Source: Oxalobacteraceae bacterium (GTDB taxonomy: Bacteria > Pseudomonadota > Gammaproteobacteria > Burkholderiales > Burkholderiaceae_D). From it: 64,000 bases of DNA. A program made the position numbers and the translations under genes. Below the pieces are notes generated by a model that did not search any database, was not told the DNA's origin, and saw only the letters and a program-made list of their open reading frames with translations. Shown here piece by piece: positions 41,668 through 54,295 of the stretch. The stretch covers positions 1 through 64,000 of the forward strand of contig CANCDR010000014.1 in NCBI GenBank assembly GCA_947374865.1, read 5' to 3'. Positions within the stretch are counted from its first letter, which is position 1. The number at the start of each line of letters is the position of its first letter.

Positions 41668-42507
41668 ATGGCATCTGAAACCGTAGCAGCAGGCGCAGCG
41701 CACGCACCGACCGCCTCGGAGTACATTGTTCATCACCTTGGACATCTCCAATCTTCACATCAGCACGGCATCATCGATTTCTCTGTGGTCAACCTCGACA
41801 CGATCTTTTGGTCGATCGCTATCGGCGTACTGGGTTGCCTGTTCATGTTCAAGGCAGCACGTCGTGCCACAGCTGGTGTTCCGGGCCGCTTCCAGGCACT
41901 GGTAGAAATCGTTGTAGAAATGGTTGAAGACCAATCCAAAGCTATCGTTCATGGCAATCGTAGCTTCATCGCACCACTGGCACTGACCGTGTTTGTTTGG
42001 GTCTTGCTGATGAATGCGATGGATTTTCTGCCGGTCGATATGTTCTCCGCTATTTTCGGCCTGTTTGGGATGGGTGAAATGCATCACCGTTCCGTGCCAA
42101 CGGCCGATTTAAATGGCACGCTAGGAATGGCGCTCGGTGTATTTGCGCTCATGATGTTTTACAACATCAAGATCAAAGGGATCGGCGGCTTTATTCATGA
42201 ACTGTTTTGCGCGCCCTTCGGTGCCCATCCTGCTTTATGGATTTTCAACCTTGGACTCAATATCATCGAATTCGTCGCTAAAACCGTGTCTTTGGCAATG
42301 CGACTGTTTGGCAACATGTATGCAGGCGAATTGGTGTTTCTACTGATCGCCTTGCTTGGATCGACCGCTACCTGGTGGGGTTTTGGTATGCATGTCATTG
42401 CTGGTTCGATCTGGGCTGTGTTTCATATTCTGATTGTGGTGTTGCAGGCGTTTATTTTCATGATGTTGACTTTGGTCTATGTTGGCCAGGCGCATGAAGG
42501 CCATTAA
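41668..42507 (+). CDS. atpB: ATP synthase F0 subunit a
   Basis: A 279-residue membrane subunit that forms the proton half-channels of F0. The essential Arg is in the motif [14 protein letters not shown], and the late helix with [16 protein letters not shown] is typical. Length is usual for betaproteobacteria. It starts right after atpI. Confidence 0.96.
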   Translation: MASETVAAGAAHAPTASEYIVHHLGHLQSSHQHGIIDFSVVNLDTIFWSIAIGVLGCLFMFKAARRATAGVPGRFQALVEIVVEMVEDQSKAIVHGNRSFIAPLALTVFVWVLLMNAMDFLPVDMFSAIFGLFGMGEMHHRSVPTADLNGTLGMALGVFALMMFYNIKIKGIGGFIHELFCAPFGAHPALWIFNLGLNIIEFVAKTVSLAMRLFGNMYAGELVFLLIALLGSTATWWGFGMHVIAGSIWAVFHILIVVLQAFIFMMLTLVYVGQAHEGH

Positions 42508-42581
42508 TCAGGCGTAGCAGTTTGCTTTATGTAGTAGAAAATACCGTATTGAATTTTAATTTTTTGACTTTGACTATTTAA

Positions 42582-42836
<255 letters not shown>

Positions 42837-42917
42837 TTAGCCGTTTCTCACTTTGCCGACGGGGTTGGACCTGATGTCTGACGCCTCGGCACACGTTACT
42901 CTGAGAAGGAATTTACC

Positions 42918-43388
42918 GTGAACTTAAATGCAACATTGATTGCGCAGTTCGTGGTCTTCTTTATCCTGGCGTGGTTCACAATGACGTTCGTGTGGCCACC
43001 CCTGATGAAAGCGCTCGATGATCGTGCGCAGAAGATCGCGGATGGTTTAGCCGCTGCCGATAAAGGCAAGGAAGCCATGGCTGTGGCCGAAAAACGCGTT
43101 CAGGCAGAACTTGCCGGTGCACGTGATGAAGGTCAAAAGCGCATTGGCGACGCCGAAAAGCGCGCGCTCGTCATCATCGAAGAAGCCAAAAAAATGGCCT
43201 CGGAAGAAGCTGCACGCATTCTGGCAACTGCCAAAAATGATGCAGATCAACAAGTAACCCAAGCACGCGAAGCATTGCGTGCGGATGTTGCCAGTCTTGC
43301 TGTCAAGGGTGCAGAGCAGATCCTTAAGCGTGAAGTCAACGCTGCGGCCCATGCTGACTTGTTGACTCAACTCAAAGCCGAGCTGTAA
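42918..43388 (+). CDS. atpF: ATP synthase F0 subunit b
   Basis: A 156-residue stator subunit: one N-terminal membrane helix (residues 5-25, [16 protein letters not shown]) and a long Ala/Lys/Glu-rich helix that forms the peripheral stalk. The size is that of E. coli subunit b. It lies three bases before atpH. Confidence 0.96.
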   Translation: MNLNATLIAQFVVFFILAWFTMTFVWPPLMKALDDRAQKIADGLAAADKGKEAMAVAEKRVQAELAGARDEGQKRIGDAEKRALVIIEEAKKMASEEAARILATAKNDADQQVTQAREALRADVASLAVKGAEQILKREVNAAAHADLLTQLKAEL

Positions 43389-43390
43389 TC

Positions 43391-43936
43391 ATGGCCGAAC
43401 TCGCAACCGTAGCCCGTCCTTACGCAGAAGCTTTGTTCCGTGTTGCCAAAGAAGGCGGCGGTCAGGCCTCACTTAATGCGTGGTCGGAACTCGTGTCTGA
43501 AATGGCGCAAGTGGCGGCAAATCCCGACATGAAGGCCTTGTCACATAATCCGAATGTAGCGCGGAAAGTGATTGCCGATGCACTTCTTGCGGCGGTCAAA
43601 TCGCCGCTCAACAAAGAAGCGAATAATTTCATCCAGATGCTGGTTGAGAATGGTCGCGTCAGTTTGATGGGAGAAATTGATACGCAGTTCCAGGCACTAA
43701 AAAATGCGCAGGAAGGTGCCGCCGATGCGGCCATTACCAGCGCATTCGCGATGTCGGGACAGCAGGTTGAGGCTTTGGTCGCCACGCTCGAAAAGCGTTT
43801 CGGTCGCAAGCTTAATCCATCCGTGTTGGTAGATGAGACATTGATCGGTGGTGTACGTGTTGTTGTGGGTGATGAAGTGCTCGATACCTCGGTGCGCGCC
43901 AAATTACACAACATGCACACAGCGCTGATTGCCTAA
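43391..43936 (+). CDS. atpH: ATP synthase F1 subunit delta
   Basis: A 181-residue stalk protein that links subunit b to the top of F1. It starts [18 protein letters not shown] and has the conserved C-terminal part [19 protein letters not shown]. Normal length and position. Confidence 0.96.
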   Translation: MAELATVARPYAEALFRVAKEGGGQASLNAWSELVSEMAQVAANPDMKALSHNPNVARKVIADALLAAVKSPLNKEANNFIQMLVENGRVSLMGEIDTQFQALKNAQEGAADAAITSAFAMSGQQVEALVATLEKRFGRKLNPSVLVDETLIGGVRVVVGDEVLDTSVRAKLHNMHTALIA

Positions 43937-44003
43937 TTGACTAATCGACAAAAAGTCCAGTACGCCCTGCGCTTCTGTACAAAGAATATTTTTAGGAGTT
44001 TGT

Positions 44004-45539
44004 ATGCAACTCAACCCGTCTGAAATCAGCGAACTGATCAAGAGCCGAATTCAAGGTCTTGGCGATAACGCTGAAATTCGTAATCAAGGTACGGTGATTT
44101 CCGTATCCGACGGTATCTGCCGTATCCATGGTCTATCTGACGTGATGCAAGGCGAGATGCTGGAGTTCCCAGGCAACACTTTTGGCCTGGCGCTGAACCT
44201 CGAGCGTGACTCGGTCGGGTCGGTGATTTTGGGTAGCTACGAGCACATTTCAGAAGGCGATACAGTCAAATGTACCGGTCGTATTCTCGAAGTGCCGATC
44301 GGTCCGGAACTCAAAGGTCGCGTCGTTAATGCACTCGGTCAGCCCATCGACGGCAAAGGTCCGATCAACGCCAAGTTGACGACACCGATTGAAAAAATCG
44401 CACCAGGTGTGATTGCCCGCCAATCCGTTTCACAGCCAATGCAAACCGGCTTGAAGTCGATTGATTCGATGGTGCCAATTGGACGTGGTCAGCGCGAACT
44501 CATCATTGGTGACCGCCAGACAGGTAAAACCGCCGTTGCGATTGATGCCATCATCAATCAAAAAGGCCAAAACGTGACTTGTATCTATGTCGCGATTGGT
44601 CAAAAAGCTTCATCGATCAAAAACATCGTTCGTTCACTCGAGCAGCATGGCGCGATGGAATACACGATTGTGGTCGCCGCTTCGGCCTCTGAGTCCGCCG
44701 CGATGCAATACGTATCGGCCTACTCAGGTTGCGCAATGGGTGAATACTTCCGTGACCGTGGCGAAGATGCGCTAATCGTGTACGACGATTTGTCCAAGCA
44801 AGCCGTGGCGTATCGTCAAGTATCCCTTTTGCTGCGCCGTCCACCAGGTCGCGAAGCATATCCTGGCGACGTGTTTTACCTCCACTCCCGTTTGTTGGAG
44901 CGTGCAGCACGGGTTAATCCGGATTACGTTGAAGCATTTACCAAAGGTGAAGTCAAAGGCAAAACAGGTTCACTGACGGCATTGCCGATTATTGAAACCC
45001 AAGCTGGTGACGTTTCTGCATTCGTTCCGACGAATGTGATTTCGATTACTGACGGACAGATCTTCCTTGAGACATCCCTGTTTAATGCAGGTGTGCGTCC
45101 AGCGATTAACGCCGGTATTTCGGTATCACGCGTTGGTGGCGCAGCACAAACCAAGGTCATTAAAAATCTGTCGGGTGGTATTCGTACCGACTTGGCACAA
45201 TATCGTGAACTCGCTGCGTTTGCGCAGTTTGCTTCGGACCTCGATGAATCGACCCGTAAGCAACTCGATCGCGGTGCACGCGTGACGGAATTGCTCAAGC
45301 AAGCGCAGTACTCACCATTGCCGATTTCGCTGATGGCAGTTTCTCTGTTTGCCGTGAACAAGGGTTATTTCGATAGCCTCGACGTCAAACAAGTATTGCC
45401 ATTCGAAGGTGGACTGCATAACTACATGAAAATGAGTCATGCCGCGCTGCTCAAGAACATTGAAGATACCAAGCAACTCGATAAAGATGGCGAAGTTGCA
45501 TTGGCCGCCGCGATTGCTGATTTCAAAAAATCGTTCTGA
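44004..45539 (+). CDS. atpA: ATP synthase F1 subunit alpha
   Basis: A 511-residue nucleotide-binding subunit of F1. The P-loop is GDRQTGKTA, and the signature region [17 protein letters not shown] is present. It starts [16 protein letters not shown] after a TTAGGAG ribosome site. Normal length and operon position. Confidence 0.97.
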   Translation: MQLNPSEISELIKSRIQGLGDNAEIRNQGTVISVSDGICRIHGLSDVMQGEMLEFPGNTFGLALNLERDSVGSVILGSYEHISEGDTVKCTGRILEVPIGPELKGRVVNALGQPIDGKGPINAKLTTPIEKIAPGVIARQSVSQPMQTGLKSIDSMVPIGRGQRELIIGDRQTGKTAVAIDAIINQKGQNVTCIYVAIGQKASSIKNIVRSLEQHGAMEYTIVVAASASESAAMQYVSAYSGCAMGEYFRDRGEDALIVYDDLSKQAVAYRQVSLLLRRPPGREAYPGDVFYLHSRLLERAARVNPDYVEAFTKGEVKGKTGSLTALPIIETQAGDVSAFVPTNVISITDGQIFLETSLFNAGVRPAINAGISVSRVGGAAQTKVIKNLSGGIRTDLAQYRELAAFAQFASDLDESTRKQLDRGARVTELLKQAQYSPLPISLMAVSLFAVNKGYFDSLDVKQVLPFEGGLHNYMKMSHAALLKNIEDTKQLDKDGEVALAAAIADFKKSF

Positions 45540-45567
45540 TTTAACTGGAGCTAAGGAGTAACACCTA

Positions 45568-46437
45568 ATGGCTGCAGGCAAAGAGATACGTGGCAAGATC
45601 AAGAGCGTAGAAAATACGAAGAAGATCACTAAAGCGATGGAAATGGTCGCCGCATCCAAAATGCGCAAAGCGCAAGAACGGATGCGCGCCGCCCGTCCCT
45701 ATAGTGACAAGATTCGGAATATCGCCGCTAATCTCGCGACAGCGAATCCGGAGTACACCCATCCATTCCTGGTCAAACAGGATGGTGCGAAAGCCGTCGG
45801 TTTTATTGTCGTCACGACCGATAAAGGTCTGTGCGGCGGAATGAACACCAACGCACTGCGCTTACTCACGGCCAAGTTGCGGGAATTGGAAGCTCAGGGA
45901 AGCAAGGTTCAAGCTGTTGCGATCGGTAACAAGGGTTTCGGCTTTTTGAACCGCGTTGGTGCCAAAGTTGTGGCGCATGCGGTGCAATTAGGCGATACCC
46001 CCCATCTTGATAAATTGATTGGCCCGGTCAAGGTTTTGTTGGACGCCTATCAAGCCGGAGAATTGGACGCGGTTTACCTCGTGTACACCAAGTTCATCAA
46101 CACAATGAAGCAAGAGCCGATGATGGAGCAGTTATTACCATTGGCGTCTGAAAAGATGCAGGGCGATAAAGGCAATCACTCATGGGATTACATTTATGAG
46201 CCGGATGCACAAACGGTCATTGATGAGTTGCTGGTTCGCTACGTTGAGGCGCTGATTTATCAAGCTGTCGCTGAAAACCTGGCCTCTGAACAGTCGGCAC
46301 GGATGGTGGCCATGAAGTCTGCCAGTGATAACGCAGGTAATGTGATTGGTGAGTTAAAGCTTGTGTACAACAAGACCCGTCAGGCTGCGATTACGAAAGA
46401 GTTGTCGGAAATCGTGGCAGGTGCTGCTGCGGTTTAA
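45568..46437 (+). CDS. atpG: ATP synthase F1 subunit gamma
   Basis: A 289-residue central-shaft protein. The N-terminal coiled coil has [20 protein letters not shown] and the C-terminal helix ends in [20 protein letters not shown]. Normal length. The gap to atpD (168 bases) is long for this operon and contains a nested hairpin. Confidence 0.97.
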   Translation: MAAGKEIRGKIKSVENTKKITKAMEMVAASKMRKAQERMRAARPYSDKIRNIAANLATANPEYTHPFLVKQDGAKAVGFIVVTTDKGLCGGMNTNALRLLTAKLRELEAQGSKVQAVAIGNKGFGFLNRVGAKVVAHAVQLGDTPHLDKLIGPVKVLLDAYQAGELDAVYLVYTKFINTMKQEPMMEQLLPLASEKMQGDKGNHSWDYIYEPDAQTVIDELLVRYVEALIYQAVAENLASEQSARMVAMKSASDNAGNVIGELKLVYNKTRQAAITKELSEIVAGAAAV

Positions 46438-46449
46438 GTGGACTTAATA

Positions 46450-46494
46450 GCCGGGAGCGAATGCGACGTTGATGACGTTGCGTAAAACTCCCGG
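46450..46494 (+). promoter_or_regulatory. nested hairpin between atpG and atpD
   Basis: An outer stem CCGGGAG (46451-46457) with CTCCCGG (46488-46494) encloses an inner stem GCGACGT/ACGTTGC with a TGATG loop. There is no T run after it, so it is not a simple terminator; it may protect mRNA or tune atpD expression. Confidence 0.5.
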
Positions 46495-46557
46495 AGTGAG
46501 CTCGTTGGCGTGGTTCACGGTCAGCGAACAGATGCAAAAGCTTGAGGATTTCCATGA

Positions 46558-48006
<1,449 letters not shown>

Positions 48007-48097
48007 AAACGCAGCAGTCATCGGGTCACTATGTTGCGTGACCTCAGACTGTATGTTTTTTCTGAGGCTTTGTGAACGAAGGAAATAAGGTTCAAAC

Positions 48098-48520
48098 ATG
48101 GCACAAACTATTCACGTAGACGTTGTCTCTGCCGAAGAAATGATTTTCTCCGGTGAAGCAGAGTTCGTTGCGTTGCCGGGCGAAGCAGGTGAGCTGGGGA
48201 TTTATCCACAGCACACACCGCTGATCACGCGCATCCGTCCTGGTGCGGTTCGCATTAAGGTCGCTGGCCAGACTGACGAAGAGTTCGTCTTTGTCGCTGG
48301 CGGCATTCTTGAGGTGCAGCCACACGGTGTTACCGTATTGGCCGACACCGCGATCCGTGGTCACGATCTGGATGAAGCAAAGGCAAGCGAAGCGAAGAAA
48401 TTAGCCGAAGAAGCCATGCAAAATCAGGAATCAAAAATTGATTATGCAAAAGCGCAAGCCGAATTGGCTTTTGCTGTGGCGCAGTTAGCAGCGATCGCCA
48501 AACTCAGGCAGAAACGCTAA
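48098..48520 (+). CDS. atpC: ATP synthase F1 subunit epsilon
   Basis: A 140-residue shaft subunit that couples and inhibits F1. The N-terminal beta sandwich has [24 protein letters not shown] and [20 protein letters not shown], followed by two C-terminal helices. It is the last atp gene and is followed by a strong terminator. Confidence 0.97.
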   Translation: MAQTIHVDVVSAEEMIFSGEAEFVALPGEAGELGIYPQHTPLITRIRPGAVRIKVAGQTDEEFVFVAGGILEVQPHGVTVLADTAIRGHDLDEAKASEAKKLAEEAMQNQESKIDYAKAQAELAFAVAQLAAIAKLRQKR

Positions 48521-48536
48521 GGCAATTTTTTTTTGC

Positions 48537-48569
48537 GAAAAAAAGGGTAGCTTCGGCTGCCCTTTTTTT
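48537..48569 (+). terminator. Rho-independent terminator of the atp operon
   Basis: A stem GGGTAGC/GCTGCCC closed by a TTCG tetraloop, flanked by A-run and T-run. It also suits the convergent GGDEF gene, so it may be bidirectional. Confidence 0.88.
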
Positions 48570-48583
48570 ATGTGGAGTCATCA

Positions 48584-50197
48584 TCAATTGGCAATGCCAT
48601 CGATATCACCATCCATGCAGACGCAATTACGGATCAATTTGGCGCGATAGAGCGACTGATCTGCCGCGCATAGCAGGCGGTCAAAATCTGTATCCCGCGT
48701 CGGGTCAAGACAGGCTGCGCCAATACTCATTGTTACACGATCAGCTAGAGGAGATCCCTTGTGAGTAATATTGCGCTCCCAAATGGCTAGTCGCAAACGT
48801 TCAGCTGCTACCAGCGCCTGCTCAGCCGAAGCTCCCGGTAAGATGACGGCAAACTCCTCACCACCTAAACGCGCCGGAAATTCGCCAGCACGGGTAAAAA
48901 GCTTGGCGATGCAATGCGCAACCTGTTTAAGACAAAGATCGCCCTGCGCATGCCCGTATGTATCGTTATAAAATTTAAAATAATCGACGTCACACATCAA
49001 GACAGCTAAAGGAAGATCGCCCCTGATCGCACGACTAAACTCGAGGGTTTTGACTTCATCAAAATAACGCCGGTTTGCTAAATTGGTCAGCGGATCATAA
49101 CTACTTAAAAAATTCAGGTCCTGGTTAACGCGCTCAAGTACCTGCTGAGTTTCGAGTAAGGACATCTGAGACACATGATGGTCCAACATATTGGCAGCAA
49201 CTTTCGCAGCCAACTCCAAAAATTTTGCCTGATCGCTATCCGCATCAAGCGACTCACCGACGAGACAGAGTAAGCCCGTCGTACGATGTAAAATTTCTAC
49301 GCCGACAATCGTACAGGGAGCATCATCAAGCAAGATCTGCTGGTTCGAGAGAGTATTGGCACCATCACAGGAAGTAGGCGATGCGGATGCGGTATTGGAA
49401 ATCCAAATGCGCGAACGACGTACAGCCTTAGTGTCATCATCAGCAGGATTACGCGCCAATAGAATATGCGGGTCACCACAGTCAATGGCTATTCGCGGCC
49501 ACGCATTGGCGATTCGTAGGCCACGATCTGGTTCATCGAGCGTAAATAAGATGCAATACTGCGCAGAGAAAAATTGACAGAAAGCTTCAAGCGCCTGATC
49601 GACTGCTATCTGCGCATGTCCGGCAGGATGATTCATACAATTGGTTAGTAGCGTAATAATGAGAGAATGAAATTCTTGCCAACGTTCCAGGGTTTGGGTG
49701 CGTTGCAAAACAAGCCGACTTAAGTCATCGCGGTGTTGATGTAACGCTTGTTCAAGGAGCTCATGTCGATGAAGGGTTCGATGGAGTCGTTTGGAAAGCT
49801 GTTTAAATGCCTCGATAAGCTGATCGAACTCGTCCTGCCAGGGAAGATGACGGCGTTGAAGTTCAAGCGGCTGAACAAGCCGTGAGGGGTCATAAGCGTC
49901 AATCTGTTTGGCTATCTGCGATAAGGGAAGGCCAACCATGTGGCGATAAATACGCGCCATAAAAAAGCTCAGCACAATCATGCCCAAAGACTGACAAACA
50001 ATAATCAAGCACGCAGCGATGCTCATTTCCCGCAGGAGCGAAGGATGGTATGCATTGAGGTAGAGAAAGACAAGCGATAATTGAATCAGCGAGGTGACAA
50101 CGCCGATCACGAAAGAATAAAAAATCTGCCAGACGATGATTCTTTTTCCGAGAGCTCGAAAGGGCCGTAATCGGAGTGGCGGTGAGAAAAAGGGCAT
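48584..50197 (-). CDS. membrane diguanylate cyclase with GAF-like sensor region
   Basis: A 537-residue protein. Two membrane helices lie at about residues 20-50 and 60-85, followed by a HAMP-like linker and coiled coil to about 170. A GAF-like domain covers about 180-345. A GGDEF domain lies at the C-terminus, with the active motif GGEEF at residues 445-449, so it should make cyclic di-GMP. The upstream inhibitory site reads RAGE instead of RxxD, so product inhibition may be weak. It is convergent with atpC and shares its terminator. The GAF call is by position and pattern only. Confidence 0.85.
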   Translation of the reverse strand: MPFFSPPLRLRPFRALGKRIIVWQIFYSFVIGVVTSLIQLSLVFLYLNAYHPSLLREMSIAACLIIVCQSLGMIVLSFFMARIYRHMVGLPLSQIAKQIDAYDPSRLVQPLELQRRHLPWQDEFDQLIEAFKQLSKRLHRTLHRHELLEQALHQHRDDLSRLVLQRTQTLERWQEFHSLIITLLTNCMNHPAGHAQIAVDQALEAFCQFFSAQYCILFTLDEPDRGLRIANAWPRIAIDCGDPHILLARNPADDDTKAVRRSRIWISNTASASPTSCDGANTLSNQQILLDDAPCTIVGVEILHRTTGLLCLVGESLDADSDQAKFLELAAKVAANMLDHHVSQMSLLETQQVLERVNQDLNFLSSYDPLTNLANRRYFDEVKTLEFSRAIRGDLPLAVLMCDVDYFKFYNDTYGHAQGDLCLKQVAHCIAKLFTRAGEFPARLGGEEFAVILPGASAEQALVAAERLRLAIWERNITHKGSPLADRVTMSIGAACLDPTRDTDFDRLLCAADQSLYRAKLIRNCVCMDGDIDGIAN

Positions 50198-50409
50198 ATG
50201 CGCGGGTGCTCGAGAATTGCAAAAGCCAGTCGGATCAGCAGGAGAATTCCAATATATCGAAGCAGGCGTTGTAAGTAACAGAAAGTTGCGACTTTATTTT
50301 TGAGATGTTTGGCGGAACCCGAAAACATGATGCGCACAAAAGGCATGAAATTTGAATTTCTCTAAGCGCCAAGCATCAGCGATAATGGCAACTTACAGAA
50401 AGAAATCAC

Positions 50410-51492
50410 ATGCCATCAAAATTTGCCCCGCTTAAAAACGACACCTTCCTACGCGCGCTGCTTCGTCAGCCTACCGAATACACCCCGGTATGGTTAATGC
50501 GGCAGGCCGGACGCTATCTTCCAGAATACAAAGCAACCCGCGCACGCGCCGGCTCCTTTCTCGGGCTGGCTAAAAATCCGGATTACGCCACGGAAGTCAC
50601 GCTCCAGCCGATCGATCGCTATGCCCTGGATGCCTCGATTCTGTTTTCAGACATATTGACAGTGCCAGATGCGATGGGCTTAGGCCTGTATTTTACGGAT
50701 GGTGAAGGGCCGAAATTTGCTCACCCATTGCGTGACGAGAAGTCGGTGATGGCTCTGGAAGTGCCCGATATGGAGCGGCTCCAATACGTATTTGATGCAG
50801 TTACCCAGATTCGCCAAGCGCTCAATGGCCGGGTTCCGCTGATTGGCTTTGCTGGTAGCCCTTGGACTTTGGCATGTTACATGGTGGAAGGTGCAGGATC
50901 TTCAGATTTTCGCATGGTCAAGGCGATGTTATATGACCGCCCAGACCTGATGCACCACATACTCAAAACCAATGCAGCTGCTACGGCGGCCTATTTGAAT
51001 GCACAAATCGACGCTGGAGCACAGGCAGTCATGCTGTTTGACTCGTGGGGTGGTGCACTCGCAGATGGGGCATATCAAACATTTTCCTTGTACTACATGC
51101 AGGAAGTCATTCGCCAGCTCAAGCGCGAGAAAGATGGCGTTCGAATTCCATCGATCGTCTTCACAAAAGGCGGTGGGCTCTGGCTGGATCAAATTGCCGA
51201 TTCTGGCGCCGATGCGCTAGGTTTGGACTGGACAGTCAATTTAGCCAGCGCTCGTGCGCAGCTTGCCGACTCCGTCGCCTTGCAGGGAAATCTCGATCCA
51301 GCGGTCTTATTTGCCAAACCGGAGCAAATACGCGCGGAAGTACAAAAGAGTCTAGCGTCATTTGGTCAGCACAGCAAAGCCAGTGGCCATGTCTTTAACC
51401 TTGGTCACGGCATTTCACAATTTACTGCGCCAGAGTCGGTAACTGTCCTGGTTGATGCGGTGCATGAGTATAGCCGCGCCTTTCACGTCTAA
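50410..51492 (+). CDS. hemE: uroporphyrinogen decarboxylase
   Basis: A 360-residue haem-pathway enzyme that converts uroporphyrinogen III to coproporphyrinogen III. Signature 1 [16 protein letters not shown] is near residue 20, signature 2 around [16 protein letters not shown], and the catalytic Asp is in [15 protein letters not shown]. Length is normal. It is followed by the long AT-rich gap before priA. Confidence 0.96.
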   Translation: MPSKFAPLKNDTFLRALLRQPTEYTPVWLMRQAGRYLPEYKATRARAGSFLGLAKNPDYATEVTLQPIDRYALDASILFSDILTVPDAMGLGLYFTDGEGPKFAHPLRDEKSVMALEVPDMERLQYVFDAVTQIRQALNGRVPLIGFAGSPWTLACYMVEGAGSSDFRMVKAMLYDRPDLMHHILKTNAAATAAYLNAQIDAGAQAVMLFDSWGGALADGAYQTFSLYYMQEVIRQLKREKDGVRIPSIVFTKGGGLWLDQIADSGADALGLDWTVNLASARAQLADSVALQGNLDPAVLFAKPEQIRAEVQKSLASFGQHSKASGHVFNLGHGISQFTAPESVTVLVDAVHEYSRAFHV

Positions 51493-51717
51493 TAGAACAA
51501 GTTACGCAAAAGCTTATCAATAGTTAAACGAAATGTTTCACAACTTATGCACAAAAAGAAATTTAATCCGAGCTAAAAAAAACGAGAAAAAAATATTGAC
51601 TCAGGAAAACATTAAAAACCTAAATACTTGATTTTAAAAGGATTTTTTTTTGCTCATCCTATAAGCATTTTGTAAAAAAACCGCATCAGCATTGGCTTTC
51701 AAGCGAGGGAAACAGAA

Positions 51718-51784
51718 TTATCCACAAAGTTATCCACAGATTGTGTGAATAACTAAAAAACCCCCTTTGAAACCGCAACTTAGC
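51718..51784. repeat. DnaA-box cassette, copy 1
   Basis: Two head-to-tail TTATCCACA boxes 12 bases apart, then an inverted TGTGAATAA box, then a TAAAAAA run and a diverged tail (TTGAAACCGCAACTTAGC). Copy 2 at 52161-52227 has the same order and spacing, 443 bases away in direct orientation. Confidence 0.75.
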
Positions 51785-51791
51785 CCAAAAC

Positions 51792-51811
51792 CTCATGTTT
51801 TACATGAGGTT
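51792..51811. terminator. possible hairpin terminator after hemE
   Basis: CCTCATGT and ACATGAGG form a perfect eight-base stem with a four-base TTTT loop. It has only a short T stretch after it and is 300 bases past hemE, so its role is uncertain. Confidence 0.35.
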
Positions 51812-52160
51812 TGATGCGCGGAAATAAAATTGCAAGACCGATAAATGGCAAAATGATATGGATGAAACAGAAAAGTGGGAATGTCAAAAAAGCTGACAAA
51901 ATACAAAGATCGAATGAAGAAATAAGTAGGCGATAGCGACGAAAAAGATTGCATAAAAAAGATTTTTATAAATCAAGACCGAACTTATACACAAATAAAT
52001 CATTGCAATGCACAAAGTGAAAAAAAAAGAATGTCTCATAATTTAAACTAGATGAAAATTATAAGCTATTGATTTTAATAAGATAATTTGAAAGTCAATT
52101 GGTGCGCAGCGGAACAGTAACAACATATGAGAAAAGAAGAAGCCCGTAGACCAAGAGTTC

Positions 52161-52227
52161 TTATCCACAAAGTTATCCACAGAATATGTGGATAGCTTAA
52201 AAAAGGCTTTAGAAACCTTTGCTTAGC
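52161..52227. repeat. DnaA-box cassette, copy 2
   Basis: The first 23 bases are identical to copy 1 (two TTATCCACA boxes with the same 12-base pitch, then AGA), followed by a reverse box TGTGGATAG, an A run and a diverged tail ending in CTTAGC. It ends 28 bases before the priA start. Confidence 0.75.
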
Positions 52228-52255
52228 AAATTTATTGAGGAGTTACATTAGGTTC

Positions 52256-54295
52256 GTGGAACATTGCATACTCAAAGTTGTGCTGGACATGCCATTAGCG
52301 ATGTCATTTGACTACGTATGGCAACGTAGTCCAGAGAACAATATTGCACCAGTAGTGGGCATGTTAAGTCTTGTACCATTTGGTCGACGAGAAATTGTCG
52401 GTTTGATTGTCGAAGTAGCAGCAGAATCAAGCTTGGGTGTCGATAAACTCAAGCAAGTACTCAGCGTGCGCCATCAGCTTGCGCCCTTATCGGAAGAGTG
52501 GATTCACTTTTGCCGTTTCGCTGCAGAGTACTACCAGCGACCTTTGGGCGAAGTCGCGTTACCAGGATTACCCAAGAATCTGCGCGCAGCAACAACAGTC
52601 GCGCTGGATCGTGGGCTCAAAAAATTACAAAAACAAACCGTAGAGAACGATGCGACGCCACATGCAGCAGCGCTATTAAATAGCGAGCAACAAATCGCGG
52701 TTGATCACATCGCCGCTGCCAAGGGGTTTGTACCGATTCTCTTGTTCGGTGTGACCGGTAGTGGAAAAACCGAGGTCTATATGCAGGCCGCGGCCCAAAT
52801 TTTGGCGCGCAGCGAAGGGGAAGGGGAATCGGGGCAGGTATTGATACTGGTCCCGGAAATTAATCTAACTCCACAATTAGAAGGAAACATACGCCGCCGC
52901 TTCCCCGATGTGATGGTGGTAACGCTGCATAGTGGTTTGGCGGAAGGCGAGCGTACTCATCATTGGTTAGCTGCACACAGTGGCAAGGCCGGCATCGTTC
53001 TCGGAACGCGCCTGGCGATTCTGGCATCCATGCCGAATTTAAAAATGATCATTGTTGATGAAGAACACGATCCCTCCTATAAACAGCAAGAGGGTTTGCG
53101 CTACTCGGCACGGGATTTGGCAGTATGGCGAGCGCATCAATTGCGAATTCCGATCGTATTGGGGTCGGCAACACCGGCATTGGAAACATGGCAGCATGCA
53201 CAGACTAATCGGTATAAGCAACTGAACTTACGAACGCGCGCCGTACCCGATGCGATATTACCGACGGTGCAGCTCATAGATACCGAACGCGATAAGCCGA
53301 GCGTAGGGCTCACATCAACGTTGATCGCAGCCATCAAGCGTCGCTTGGAGCGCGGTGAACAATCACTGTTATTCCTCAACCGGCGTGGCTACGCTCCGGT
53401 CATCAACTGCGATGCCTGTGGGTGGGTGAGCAATTGTCCTCGCTGTACGGCGTTTATGGTGTTGCATAAACCTGAGCAACGGCTTCGCTGTCATCACTGC
53501 AGTCTGGAGCAGCGCATACCGAGAAGCTGTCCAACCTGCGGTAATGTCGACGTTCAACCGCTGGGTCGCGGGACACAGCGCATAGAAGAAGGATTACAGG
53601 GTTTGTTTCCCGAAGCGCGGGTATTACGCATTGATGCCGATTCAACGCGCTTAAAGGGTAGCGCTCAAGCGGCCTTTGAAACGGTGCATAGAGGAGAAGT
53701 GGATATCCTCATCGGCACACAAATGGTGGCGAAGGGGCATGATTTTCAAAATTTGACTTTAGTCGGTGTGCTCAATCCAGATACGGCTTTGTTTTCACAA
53801 GACTATCGCGCCAGTGAACGATTATTTGCCCAACTCATGCAGGTCGCCGGACGCGCTGGCCGCGCGGCACAAAAAAAAGATGGCAACATCAGTCAGGTAC
53901 TGGTGCAAACGCGCTACCCAGCGCATCCGCTGTACGGTGCACTGGTGGCGAATAATTACGATCAATTTGCAACGAGTCTGCTGCAGGAACGGCAACAGGC
54001 AGGACTACCGCCCTTTGTGCATCAGGCATTGATGCGCGCCGAAGCAAGAGAACTGGCTGACGCAATGGCATTTTTGCAGGTTGCCGCGACCTCACTAAAC
54101 ATCGAGGGCATTGTGATGAATGAACCGATACCAATGACGATGACGCGCGTTGCAAATATCGAGCGGGCGCAGCTACTGGTGGAATCAACGTCACGCCCAG
54201 CCTTGCAGGCGTTTTTAAAAGAATGGCTGGCAATAATGCGGGCGAAAAAAACGTCTGTGAAATGGTCCCTGGAAGTCGATCCGGTCGATATTTAA
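52256..54295 (+). CDS. priA: primosomal replication restart helicase PriA
   Basis: A 679-residue 3'-to-5' helicase that reloads the replisome at stalled forks. The 3'-DNA-binding domain starts CILKVVLDMPLAMSFDYVW. Walker A is GVTGSGKTEVY and the DEAH-type box is DEEHDPSY. Eight zinc-binding Cys lie between about residues 385 and 432 (CDACGWVSNCPRC and CPTCG visible). The start is not an ATG: a GTG at 52256 lies 13 bases after GAGGAG, and a TTG at 52235 is the other choice. The four last bases overlap the convergent DUF1857 gene. Confidence 0.94.
   Translation: MEHCILKVVLDMPLAMSFDYVWQRSPENNIAPVVGMLSLVPFGRREIVGLIVEVAAESSLGVDKLKQVLSVRHQLAPLSEEWIHFCRFAAEYYQRPLGEVALPGLPKNLRAATTVALDRGLKKLQKQTVENDATPHAAALLNSEQQIAVDHIAAAKGFVPILLFGVTGSGKTEVYMQAAAQILARSEGEGESGQVLILVPEINLTPQLEGNIRRRFPDVMVVTLHSGLAEGERTHHWLAAHSGKAGIVLGTRLAILASMPNLKMIIVDEEHDPSYKQQEGLRYSARDLAVWRAHQLRIPIVLGSATPALETWQHAQTNRYKQLNLRTRAVPDAILPTVQLIDTERDKPSVGLTSTLIAAIKRRLERGEQSLLFLNRRGYAPVINCDACGWVSNCPRCTAFMVLHKPEQRLRCHHCSLEQRIPRSCPTCGNVDVQPLGRGTQRIEEGLQGLFPEARVLRIDADSTRLKGSAQAAFETVHRGEVDILIGTQMVAKGHDFQNLTLVGVLNPDTALFSQDYRASERLFAQLMQVAGRAGRAAQKKDGNISQVLVQTRYPAHPLYGALVANNYDQFATSLLQERQQAGLPPFVHQALMRAEARELADAMAFLQVAATSLNIEGIVMNEPIPMTMTRVANIERAQLLVESTSRPALQAFLKEWLAIMRAKKTSVKWSLEVDPVDI

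Larger units (their letters stand above)
51493..52255. other. AT-rich hemE-priA region with duplicated DnaA-box cassettes
   Basis: A 763-base gap with no gene, much richer in A+T than its surroundings. The + strand is strongly purine-rich between about 51830 and 52060. DnaA boxes (TTATNCACA) lie at 51545-51553, 51718-51726, 51730-51738, 51744-51752 (reverse), 51985-51993, 52161-52169, 52173-52181 and 52187-52195 (reverse, last base differs). It has the composition of an origin or a DnaA-binding reservoir. The ribosome site of priA lies at its right end. Confidence 0.7.

Noticed and set aside
51493-52255. A decayed gene in the hemE-priA gap
   Set aside because: Stops are dense in all frames, the base composition is unlike coding DNA here and no protein remnant could be recognised.
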